DNA from: Strongylocentrotus purpuratus
Taxonomy: Eukaryota > Echinodermata > Echinoidea > Camarodonta > Strongylocentrotidae
Direction of reading: 5' to 3'
Assembly (NCBI RefSeq): GCF_000002235.5
Contig: NW_022145604.1
Location: 29,423,291 to 29,487,290, forward strand
DNA: 64,000 bases
Numbering within the stretch: the first letter of the stretch is position 1; every line of letters starts with the position of its first letter. The notes beneath the pieces are model-generated. The model saw nothing but the letters and a program-made list of their open reading frames with translations, did not search any database and was not told the DNA's origin. This document shows positions 1-12,300 of the stretch, in pieces. Made by a program: the position numbers and the translations under genes.

Positions 1-234
1 TATGGCTTTGTGCTGTAATAGTTGGATAACAATAATTCAACCAAAGAAACAACTAATATTCAGTATTTTATTATTTCATCTATTTAATACAAATTAATCA
101 CCTTGAGTATTTGGTAGATTTGCAATGGCAACTATAAACCATCTGAATAAAAAAAAAATCCGGATTCCATTTTTAATATCAATATGATTTATATACTCAA
201 TCATATGATTACTTTCCTTATGTTCTTCTTACAG

Positions 235-308
235 AACGAAATAGTAGGCCTATATCTCTACCCACAAAACATGGAGAATCACGATACGGTGACGTGGTTC
301 ATGGACAA
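235..308 (+). CDS. UST: UST-like coding exon A (first in window)
   Basis: The acceptor TTCTTCTTACAG ends at 234 and the donor GTAAGT begins at 309. The first two bases complete a codon from an upstream exon; the frame then reads RNSRPISLPTKHGESR. It ends in phase 0 directly before the PAPS-binding exon. A second frame is also open here but would hit a stop after splicing. Confidence 0.75.
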
Positions 309-3300
309 GTAAGTCGTTTTGAGATGAGATTTATAATAATTTGACTTCATAGACATTGGCATAGCGAACTGGGGGGCGTTTCACAAAACTTGTCATTAGT
401 GACAAATGATAATTTGTGTTATAAGCTACTGAAATCCTTGCTTCAGATTGGTTATCAGCAGATTTGTCACTGATTTTTGTTATTTTGTCATTGAAAAAAA
501 ATGTTTGTGACCCCCCCCCCCCCCCTCTTGAGACACAAGGGACGCATCCCCCCCCCCCCCCCCCCCCCCTCTTGAGACACAAGGGACGCATCCCCCAATA
601 GACCGGTTCACGGTTAGCACATGTCCCAAATGACCCGGAATATGATCCACATAATCTTTAAAACCTGAAAAGGTTCCACTTTGTACATTTTGAATTAATA
701 ATCACTCCTACAGCGATGGAGGTGCTACATTAATTATTTCTTTCCTCTTTTCAAAGAATACGTTCACCTGTGTATCATGGAGTGCACCGCTTGTGCATAA
801 ATGAATAATAATTACATCATTTTCATAAGCACGTATCCAGTATTTTGTCTCGGTGTATTTCACAACTTGGTCTGTAATGACCTTTATCTGCTCATGCTCA
901 GACTGCAACTTTAAACTGGCTTAATTATAGACCGGCTTTACTAACATATTCAAATTGTATGCACAATTCTCAAATAAGGTTGTTCTTGACAACCGCAAAG
1001 CTTGCATGAAGCTTACCCGACATAGCAACAAGTAATGTATGCAGACTAGACTCCGAGTATTGTAGTTCATTCATTAATAAAAGGTTAATGGAATAACTCG
1101 CCAGTATGTCCCTATACTATAGGAAAGAGACATCGATAACTTTGAATGTGAAAGTAAGCCGGTCTATTGAAAGGAGAAAAGGAAAAATAAGGAAATTTAG
1201 TAAATGAGCAAAAAGGGGATAGGAGGAATAAAAATGAAACGTGAAAAGGAAATTCTCAATTTCTCAAGAATTTTCTCCCACTCTAATAAAGGGCAAACTT
1301 TTCTTTATTCCATCCACCAATATGTAAGAACGATGACCCCTTTCATATAATGCCGATGTACCTCTTATGTAATCGTGTTTGTGCAGTGAGTTCATTGTTT
1401 TTACCAGCTGATGTGTGCAATTATGTATCAATAAAGAAAACACACATGATACCATACCATTGGAAATATATTCCGCCCCCCCCCCCCCAAGGCATACATA
1501 ATTGATTCTGAATATGATGATGTGCATTTTGCTCATTTTCGTGAAGGTGATATAATGTTTGTCTATTTCAGAATCACATAATTATATACAACAGCGTACC
1601 AAAATGTGGCAGTCGGACGTTCGTAGATACAAGCCGACGCCTCTTCCGCAATCGCTCCATTAAATTTAATGGCTACAGTATAAGGAAAGAAAGTAAACCC
1701 GAAAGTGTAAGTCTTTTTTTTTTGTATTTAACTTAGAAATATTAATAATCAATAAATAAAAGAAATATATCATTCATTTCTTTGACGCGGAATAAAAGTG
1801 TGAAACACCAACAAATGTTGATTCGGCTGATTCACATAAACTATCTTCGAAAGTAAGACGTTTATTACTTTCGATTTAATTCCACTACAGGGGAAGTCAA
1901 CCTTGGTTTTAATAAAAGCTGAAAATGGGAGAAACAAATAAGTGAAAGTTTGAGCAATATCCGATTGAAAATAGGAAAGTAATATAATTGTTTGAAGTTG
2001 TCATCAGTAAAACACAAACGGGCATCACTCACTGAGCTCCTTTCTAATTTGCTCTATACAGATATTATATTGCCTTAGTTATAGATGACGAAATAGATTT
2101 ATTGTATGCATAGGTTGTATACAAACTTTTCTGCAATAATTATATTTAGGGGGATTGTATGATTTCTTAAAGTGACTTGGTAACATTGTTGAAGATTGAT
2201 GAAAAAATTGCTTAATTTGTGTATAAAATGTTACTTATTATATTGCTTTTACTGTACTAACCATCTGACATTCAAATACTCTTGACAAAATTCTCAAACC
2301 ACGAAGATATCTATGGTTTTCTTTGAAGGCGTCACTGTGTAAATTCTCCCAACCATTTTAGAATTTTCCCAACCGCTTTTCCATGAAAAAAGACATAAAA
2401 CAGGCTATTAAAATTAAGATTCTTGAAAGTTTCTTTTTTTTCCCTCTCCCATTCAGGAGAAAGCTCGAAGTATCGGCGAGATAAGGCGTCTGATCAAGGG
2501 TGCCAAGAGGCCTGCTTATGTTCAGGGTCATGGCCTCTTCCTGCCATTTCATCATCAGTTACATAAGTAAGTCATACAGTTAAATCCCCCCTCTCCCCCC
2601 CCCCCCCCACTCCTGTCCCCATCCGCGCATCATGCCATTAAACTATGTTACTATTTAAAATAACTGATAACTGAATATATTTTTATTTATTACTAGGTAA
2701 ATATAGTACTTCATTTAGGCGTATGGGCACAATTTCGGGGGGGGGGCGAATTTTCTTGTCCGCATATCAACTTTCGACTTTACAAACTAAATCCACACTT
2801 CTCGATGAAATATGTGCCTTAATTGTCGTATATTTTGTTGCGAATTTCACAACTGATTTCATGGTTTGCGATGTCCATTCTGTGCCAACAAAAATGAGGT
2901 CCATCAAACTGCCTGAAAACGAGGCAGGGGTAACCGAATATTGAGATTGGCAAAAATATTATAAAATTATTCTCGGAGCGGTGGGCTGCATGCATTATAT
3001 TATGATTAAGTTGAGAATTCGTTAATTCATTTTCATTCGATTTAATTTGTTTTCGTTTGACTTATTTTTGCAGTCCGCAACCTGTTTATATCAATTTCAT
3101 ACGAGACCCTGTTTCACGTATGGTTTCTGCGTTCTACTTCAATCGTTTTGGAGATGGATTTCTAGAACGAGGAATGCTAAGCGAAAAGAAAAACAATATG
3201 GTAAGTTTATAACTTATCGGCTGCCGGCAAATGATAGTGCCATAATTGAATATATTAAGTATGTTATGTAAAAGATTTCCCATAGGAACTCAGTGTTATC

Positions 3301-6300
3301 AGTTTGCTCTGGCTCCTAACCATTAGGAGCCAGAGCAAATAACAATGAGTTCCTATATGAAATATATTTATTCAGATGGTCATTTCTCAGCCAATACTTA
3401 ACATATTCAATTGGTTTTCGACAATTGGACACTATTTTTGATGCTCTTTCGGAAAATGAAGAAACATTGAGAAATTCTAAAATTATATCTTTATGACGTC
3501 ACAGCTTCAGTACCTATATAGCACAACGCAAGGGCAAAATAAACCTCTCAAACGTTATGAGATTTTATCTTTTGTAATTCTTTTCTTAGCTTGATAAAGA
3601 ATGGCCTTTTTTTCTTATAAACTGAATCATTTTTGATCACTTTATGTAATTATGGTTTGATAAAGAACGTAATTAAATTTTGCTATCCGAATGTAAGTGT
3701 ATCGCCAGGTGGAGTATATACGCGCAACAGAACAATTTTCTTTAAAACAATCATTTGAAAACTTGAAGCCCGGCGCAAATTGCGCAAATACGAGCACATA
3801 ACAAGCGCGAAGCCAGGATTTCATTTTAGGTGGGCGGTAGTGAGCACGCGAAGCGTGCGAATCACTTACAGAGCGCGCATAGCGCGCTCCCTAGGGGGGT
3901 GGGTGCAGGGAGGGGGAAGTTTCCCCCCTCCCGCACGAAGCGCAAAAGCTTTGACGTTTCAATTCATTATTAGAGAAAGAAGACTATTCGTTGGACCGTT
4001 CTCGACTCTTAATCCTTATCTAAATTCAGTTTCTTTTGACGTTTCATTAGAGAAAGAATACGATTCGTTGTACTGTCCTCGACTCTTAAACCTTGTTTGA
4101 AACAAGTTCCCCTTCCCCGCGCGTCGCTCGGAAGCTCTGACGTTTCATTAGATTATTATTCAAGAAGACGATTCGTTGTACCATTCTCAAACGACTCTTA
4201 ATCCTTGTCTGAATTCATTTCCCCCCCCCCCCACTCCCGCGCAAAGCGCGGAAGCTTTGACGTTTCATAAATTATTAGAGAAAGAAGACAATTCGTTGTA
4301 CCGTTCTCGACTCTTAATCCTTTTTCTTCCTACGTCCTCTTCCTTTTTGCTTTTTTTTTGGGCCGGCGTTTTTTTTTGTTTTTTTTTTTTGTGGGGGGGG
4401 GGGGGGGGGGGGGGGGGGGGCGACCGCCCCCACCGCCCCCCTGGCTACGCGCCTGGCACATACAATTAGCTAATTGCAACATGTGCTGGCCTGTATCTGG
4501 AACTGCTACTGACTAACTATAGATAGAACGATCTAGGCACATTGTAGGCACATTGTAGCCACATATTCGATTGTGACCATAATAATATCTACATTTCATT
4601 AACATTGTGATTAAACACGTTTATCGAGTTTCAGTGAAGTAAACGCATCGTATTATTATTTGGTGTAAAACGTTCACTGTCAACCATTTGACAGCTAGGA
4701 GAGCAATTCCGTCTAACAAATATTATATACCTCACTTAAGAAATCCAGCCATCTGATTGGTCGAAATTGCATTCATAAACTTTATCTATTCCTGTAAACT
4801 TCCCGGTAAAATTCCAAACCCATGTAATAGTTCTAAAAAATAGTTCTTAAATCCCAGTAACCATGGTTACCGGTAAAATAGTTCAGTCTTGGTGAAATAC
4901 CCGTAGGTTTACATGTTAAAAATGGTTTGAGCGATTGCGGATACCGTACGTGTGCGATGAATTGGTCGGTAATTTCAATACGATTGAATCTCGATCGATC
5001 TTACCGACAATTTTATCTTGCATTGTTGACATGAAGACGAAAATAAACTTCCAAAAAACAACATCTGCCGATAGATCTTGATCTAAGTTCGTGCCAATGC
5101 ATTGCAAAAGTAAAAGAAGGGCCCGTTTAATGGAGCTGCTGCGAAGCATCCAGCACGCGAAGCCATTTTCAATCCATTTTAATGTATAAATCAGAGACAA
5201 CTACTAGGAATGGTATGAGTGCGCGATGGCCGAGCCAAAGACGTTTAAATATAATTACTAGACGGAAAGCAGCACGCGCGGAAACCATGCAGACGAATGG
5301 GATTAGGCTCCGCCTCTTTTGGATCATTTGAAGACAAAATAAGCACCCGAGGCGGCTTTTTGATTGGATAAGTGCCTCATGAATATGTATTTTATCGATA
5401 GTATCGTTTAAGAAACCGGATAATATATTTGACCTCATTGCGTCACTTTAATTATGCAGATTTATGCACGACGCTACTACACTCGCACAAACTGAGAAGA
5501 GTTTATAGTTCATTGAGAATGGGTGAGTAATTGATTGAAATATGAGTAGATAAAGTGAATTTAGTCATCAATTTTGAAAAAGCTACAATAGTCTTCGTGA
5601 TGAACGGTAATTTTGTTACATTTGGAGACAGTTCTCAACAGATTTCTGGGGAAAAGACTAGTAAAATATTGCTCTTGAAATTGCACTTTGATTTTCATCG
5701 TCATGAAGTATTTTGACTGCGGTTTGCCGTCATTTCACCCTAGTACTCCAGTTAGGGCCCCGGGGTTCCGGCAGGCCCACCCCAGGGAATTTCGGTGCTC
5801 ATTTGCATCAAGATCAAACTTTCTAATCAAGTTTTATTTGAGATTTGATCGTCATCATGAATCTAATTCACCAATCACCGATTTAATTTAAATCTAGATT
5901 TAACGTTACACCTTAAAATAATCTATGAACCATGATTTTTTTGATAATCCAAGTGGATTAATTCTTGTTAAAATCTTTAGTAGATGTGGACTCTGATGCA
6001 GGGGCGGCCGAGCGACTTCCAAAGTGGGGGGGGGGGGCACCAACAAAAAAGGGCACTTTCTGAAGAAAAAAAGGGCACCTACAGTGGGAAATCTCAAAGC
6101 GAAAAATATATATATATACCTCTACATTGTGATTACATTATCAGGGGTGATTTCAATATTTGTTTCTCTTCATACATCATACAAGATATCGCTTAAGCAT
6201 CATACTTTACAGTGAGTTTACAGCGAGAAAAAAATTAAAGATCTGTTAGGTCGCAGTGCGAAAAATTACATCTTATAAAGAAGAAAATAAGCCAATCGTG

Positions 6301-9300
6301 ATGATAAGCACATTCTCATAACGGAAGACTGAAAAGACCTTTGATAAATAACATAATTATATCCTCTTTAAATGCGAGCGAGCGCAGCGAGCGAACTTTG
6401 GGGGAAATTGCTCTTAGTCGCTTTAAATAAGGGGCACGTTTAATGATTACATGAAAAAGGGACAATTATCGAAAGGGATAAGACACTTATCAAAAAAGAA
6501 AAGGAGCACGTGTCAAAGTACAAAGGATAATTATAAGAGGTGAAAATGAGGCATTTTTTTACCTGAAAAGAGGCACTCACCAGTGGTGAAAAAGAGGCGT
6601 TTACGAAAATGGGAAATAGGCATTTGTTGATGGAAAAGGGGCACCCATCAGATTTTGATAGGGGCATTTATAAGAGGTGAAAAGGGGATAGATCTCTTAT
6701 AAGAAAGGAAAAGGGGCACTGACCAAATACGAAAAGGGTCACTTATGAAAATGTAAAAGGGTCACTTATAATAAAGGAAAATATGCATTTGTTGAATGAA
6801 AAGGGGGCACCGTTCAGATTTTTAAAAGGGGCAGTTATGAGAAGGGGAAGGAACTCTTTCTTCTTATTGGGGGCACTTATCATAAGGAAAAGGGGCACTT
6901 ATTAGAAAGGGAAAGGGGTAGTTATGAGAAGGAGAAGGAGCTCTCTCTCTCTCTCTCTCTTTAATGGGGGCATTTATCATACGGAAAAGGGGCACCTATT
7001 AGAAAATAAAAGGGGCACATGTTAAAATGAAAGGTGTGCTCATCCGAGTTTAAAAAAGGGGTAGTTATTGAAAGAAAGGGCACTTCTTACAAAGGAAAAA
7101 AGGGGCAGTTGTCAAAGTAAATGGAGCACCTCTCAGTTTTGAATAGGGTAATTATCAGAGATGAAGGGGGCACTTATAAAAAGTGAAAAGGGGCACTTCA
7201 CGTACCTGAAAAGAGCTACTTACTAGAGATTAAAAAGGGCACTTATTCAAGATAAATTTCAAGATTTATGAGAATGGAAAATGGACACTTATTGCAAAGG
7301 AAAATGGACAAATGTCGAAGGAAAGGGGCACGTGGCAAAAATAAAAAGGGCACTCGTCAGAGGTAAAAAGAGGGGAAGGGGCATTTTTACTAAGTAATAG
7401 GGGCACTTGTCAAAGTAAAAGGGGTACTTTTCCTATGTAAAAGGGGCACTTTTCCTATTTAAAAAAAGGGCACTTTTGGGGTATCTGAAAAAGTGGGGGG
7501 GCACTGTGCCCCCCTGCCCCCCGGGAGGGCCGCCTCTGCTCTGATGGCTTTACTTATTATCGGTTCCATCCGTTCGCTCAGTTGCATACGCGGTGAGTGT
7601 CAACTTTATTTAGGGCCTAGACCAAAATTATCTGTGACCATTGATGTCAAACAACTCCAAATCCTATTCATTTAGATGTAAACCTGAAACTTATTAATAA
7701 AATATATTTAAAAAACATCAATACTATAATTTGTTTATTTAATATTTAGATTTTGTGTGGGTCCAGCGTGCTTGTCAAGTTGTCATTATACTAGTAGTAG
7801 AGTCTAGACCTAGGCCTACTAGATCTAGATCTAGACCCTAGCTATCAGTGGCGTACGCAGAATTTTTTCAAGGGGGGGGGGGTAAGAGGACCTTTTTTCG
7901 GGGGGGGGGCATCTTTTTTAGGTCATCCATTAGGATTTTTTTTTAAATTTAATTTAAAAAAAAATCAATACTCAAAAGGGGGGGGGGTTCCAGAAAAGCA
8001 TACATATTAAAAAAGCTCAAGGGGATGGGGGGGGGGGTTACCCCCCCCCCCCCCCTGCGTACGCGCCTGACCCCTATTAATTCTTTTAATATATTAGAGA
8101 TTTTTTTTCTTCTCCAAATTGTGCAGTTCATGTTGATAAATCTATTTGTTTGTGTAAGAGAAGACCCCTAGTCCACAATTATGTTTCCTTATGTAGTCCA
8201 CTTCTTCTTGTCTTAATAAACCAATTCTACTTGAGACTTCTTTATATGTATAGGCCATATAAAGCACTTTTTGAAGCACAAGTTAAATCTTCCATTTAAT
8301 TTTAATTTGTACTGTGGTCCATTAAATTGGAATGTAGATTTCCACTCCATATTAAAATTAAGGCCAACCATGACATTAAAAAATAGCTTTTATGCTAGAT
8401 CTATTTTCATTTTGTTAAGGAGAAAGGGACGCCTTGATTGTGATATTGATTTTGTTTTCTTTTTGTTCCAACAGATTGAAACTGATGAAGATCGAGCTGG
8501 AAGGAGTTAACTGATGAGTAGACATTACAACATTTCTTATATTTGCAAGATGAAGCTGAAATTCCCATGCAGGTAAAATTTTCAGGATATTTAGCACACA
8601 AATATTAAACAACCACCTATTAATTCACTAAAAAGAAAACGGAACTAAGTTTATGTTGCAGGTGTATATAATGGAGGGGATATCTTATTCCAGTTCTTCC
8701 CTTCCTTTGTTTACAAAGGGATTTGTCCTTATTTACAGGACGTCCTGTGTGTAGAAGAACGATGTCTAATGCACATTCAAAGCACTACATAATAATAATG
8801 ATCATACATGTAGGGTATACACAGGACCCCTCATTACTTCTTTTTTTGTAAGTGGTCCTTTCACTTCATGAGCAATGAAGATGAAGAAGAACACAACATA
8901 AGATTACTGAAAGTCTGTTTATAGGATGTATTATGGTTGATATGTATCTATTATTATCACTTTTTAATTGAAGTACCTACATTTTTTCTCTTATGTAGGA
9001 TGATACTTCTCTACAGTGGATGATGAAGGCATGCTGATTACAAACCCAGGAGAGGAACAAAGAACAGATATTGATAGAATCATATCTAGAGATGCGGGCC
9101 TACTACACTTCATACGAGCAAGTGTGCTAATATACAATGTAGGTACCCCCAATAAACTATTGTAGAACACATATGCAGAAAGTTATAGATCTGACAAACA
9201 TATTTTTCATTGTCCGTTACTTGTAAAAGAATACTTGACTGAATATCACAATTGTGATTTAGATTTAAAATAAAATGTTGATATAGATGAAATATAAGTC

Positions 9301-12300
9301 TACATTACGTATGTTTTAATATCATTATTTCCAGTACATTCTGTGGGCCAAGTTGTTTGGTCATTTTATGTCCCATACTTAACCAAGTATTATTCAATTT
9401 TGAGCACAAGTTCACAATACAAGTACATTGTACACGTATTACTTATTTCGTACCTTGTATGATCCAAGATCCAGCAGGCCTATCGTCTTAATGGGATCAT
9501 CAGAAATAATCTAAGGTGTGGTCAGTAACTATAGTCTTGTAGGAAAAATAGTTTAGGTTTGCCCACTAGAATCCCAAGTGAATTTCAGTCCTTCGTCACT
9601 TTGTTAGAGCAGGTATCAGGGTGTATGTTATTAGTCATTGCTGATTTTCTTATACACCGTATCTTATTTCATTTTTTCATTCAACAGACTTGGTTTATCA
9701 TTACAGCCCTTTCTTCTGAAAACTAGGCTACAACTTTATTGATGAATGCAGGAGACATCTACATGGGACTACGTCTTAAATATGCCACCCATATATAATG
9801 AAAGAGGACAGTAGAGATGGGTTTAAACTTGAATATTTACATGATAATTATTTATTATTTGTATTATATGTTTGTAGAATACCACATTCAATAAAGCTAA
9901 TGAATTTATCATCTTGTCAACTTACAAATAATTAAAGATAACTAATCATCAATGAATAAACATTATCATTTTAACAATGTCAACTACCATCTTATGGGAG
10001 GACTGCCTGGGCAGAAAGATTCTTCATGAAATTTGAGTGATAAAGATCTACCAGTCTATATCAAAGATTTAATTAATTCAATGATATTTTAATTATAATT
10101 ATACATGTTGAAATTCATTTACCTCTATGGACTTCTGTATTTTAGAGGATTTGTAGATTATTGCAATATAATGCTGCTTCAAGTATTGTATGTAAGAAGG
10201 TTTGAAAGTCAACCCTCTAAATGCATTAAATATATAAAGACAAAGACAGACTGCCATTTCATCATTGCCTTTCGTATCCAAACTACTAATTTAATAGAAT
10301 CATGTTTTGATACTTCCTAACTTAAGAAAACAGGGGGGGGGGGCTTGCAATCCTCTTCCTGGTGCTGTTTCTACATGGACCATGTAACTGGTTGCAAAAG
10401 TGTAAACAACATTATATTTATCATATGTTTATATTAGAAGGATTTAGAAAGGGAAAACGTTTTGAATTTTAGCATTTATGTTGCAAGAAGTAAAAATTGC
10501 AGTGTTTATTGTTAAGAGAAAGGGATGGTTTCCCAGTGAAATTAACAGTATACCAATGTAAAATTAATAAAAAAGCGAAATTATTCTTTAAAATAAAAAA
10601 AATATACAGGACATGGGCCTCCTAACTAAAACCCTGGTACCACTCCTGGGTTGTTGTTGTTTTTTCTTTGGGGCTTGGGGGGGGGGTGGCAGGCAACCCG
10701 GCCAATTCAAAATTTCCAGTGTTAAATTAAATTAAAATCATTTATGTCAAGATGAAATTAAACAATGTTTCACTTTTCTTTTTTCAAGTTGGAACATTTG
10801 AATAAAATGATTAACATACTTTCCGGTCTCTCTGGTCTCTACATTAAACATGTTCAAAGCTCCTGCAAAGGCTGCAAAAAGAAAAGTGAAGAGAATCCAA
10901 GTGAAATGTGGAGGGTAATGGAGTGAATATAGATTGGTTGATCGTAGTTGATAGCGAGTGCATGCAAATGAGTGGTAATAACAAGTACGACTGAAAGTGA
11001 GACAGAAAGGAATTGCAACAGGTTGTTCAGTCAAGAGAAAAAAAATTGCAGAAGATGTTTTTCGAAAGACTGAGAAAGAGAGAGAAAGGGAATTGTTAAG
11101 GTCACGATGAGAGTGGATGGGGAAAATCCATCCACTGTGCCACATAATTTGTTTGTCTAAAATAAGGAAACTTAATACATCAGCATATTTAAAATGTATA
11201 ATCATAGCCAGAGAATGTGTTGAAAATGGATGGTTATTATCATTTTTTGGTCAATAAAGAGATTTTCAGAAAAATCTAATGCTGGAATATTAATAAGTAG
11301 AGGTGTAATGATGTTTAAGTTAGTTGGCGTAAATATTCATAAATGAATAATACATGCCATTAAAACTCAAAACAACACAGCAACGAGTGGAACTTTAAGG
11401 TCCACTTCCCAATTGCATCCTGGGTACACCAGCTGTTATACTGGTGATCGATAATACAAGTTCGAGCGCGTATTTCACCTAACGGTGATCGCATCAGAAT
11501 AATCCACGCTGATTCGCTGTATCACTTGCGTTGCTAGCGCGCAGCATGATGAATAAATTACCCATAATTCCGTACAGTAGATTATTTGACCTCTCTAATT
11601 ACGCTGATACGTGTATTGTCTTTAACCATGTAGTGAACATCATTCCATTACACCTTTCGCGGGGAGCATCCTACATAATGCATAATTCATAAGGCTCATG
11701 AATTATGCAAGGAGCTTATTTTGGCTTCTAATGGATCCGGACAAAATGGCGGAGCTTGGGGGGCCTGGGCCGAGCGGTCTACGGCGGTGATTTGAGTCAC
11801 ATCATCTTTGGTACGCAAGAGATCGAATCTCATCTTCGACAAAAAGTACAAAATTATTTTTAATTTTTAATTTTTTAGTCTACTCTCAAAGATACACTCA
11901 TAAAAAACAACCGTGCAGATAAACTGGATAAAGGCCAAGGTGGTGTCATAAGTTGACTATTTTTTTTTCGGCATATAAATGTATTAATGACTGCTTTAAT
12001 ATTCGAGAGTTAGTTGTTTTTATACGCTCAAGGGAAGGTTAGAATTGTGCTATTGCCCTCACGCCTCGGGCAATAGCACAATTCTAACCTTCCCTTGAGC
12101 GTATAAAAACAACTATTTCTCTCAAAGCAGTCATTAATACTATACTATATGTTCGTCCTTGATATTCAGTTCAGTGTATATCGTTAAAACGGCTTGTATT
12201 AAATAGTTGAAAAGCCGACGACTAAAATGTCACCCCCACCGTTTACCCAAAGCCGCCGATACATTAGAGCGTTTTAATTATAGTATACGTAATAATAGAG

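Noticed and set aside
7846-8069. 8-bp target duplication for this MITE
   Set aside because: Flanks CTAGCTAT and ACCCCTAT share only half their bases.
10747-11205. 152-codon open frame on the minus strand
   Set aside because: No recognisable domain, start context or splice partners; composition like surrounding intron. Probably chance.
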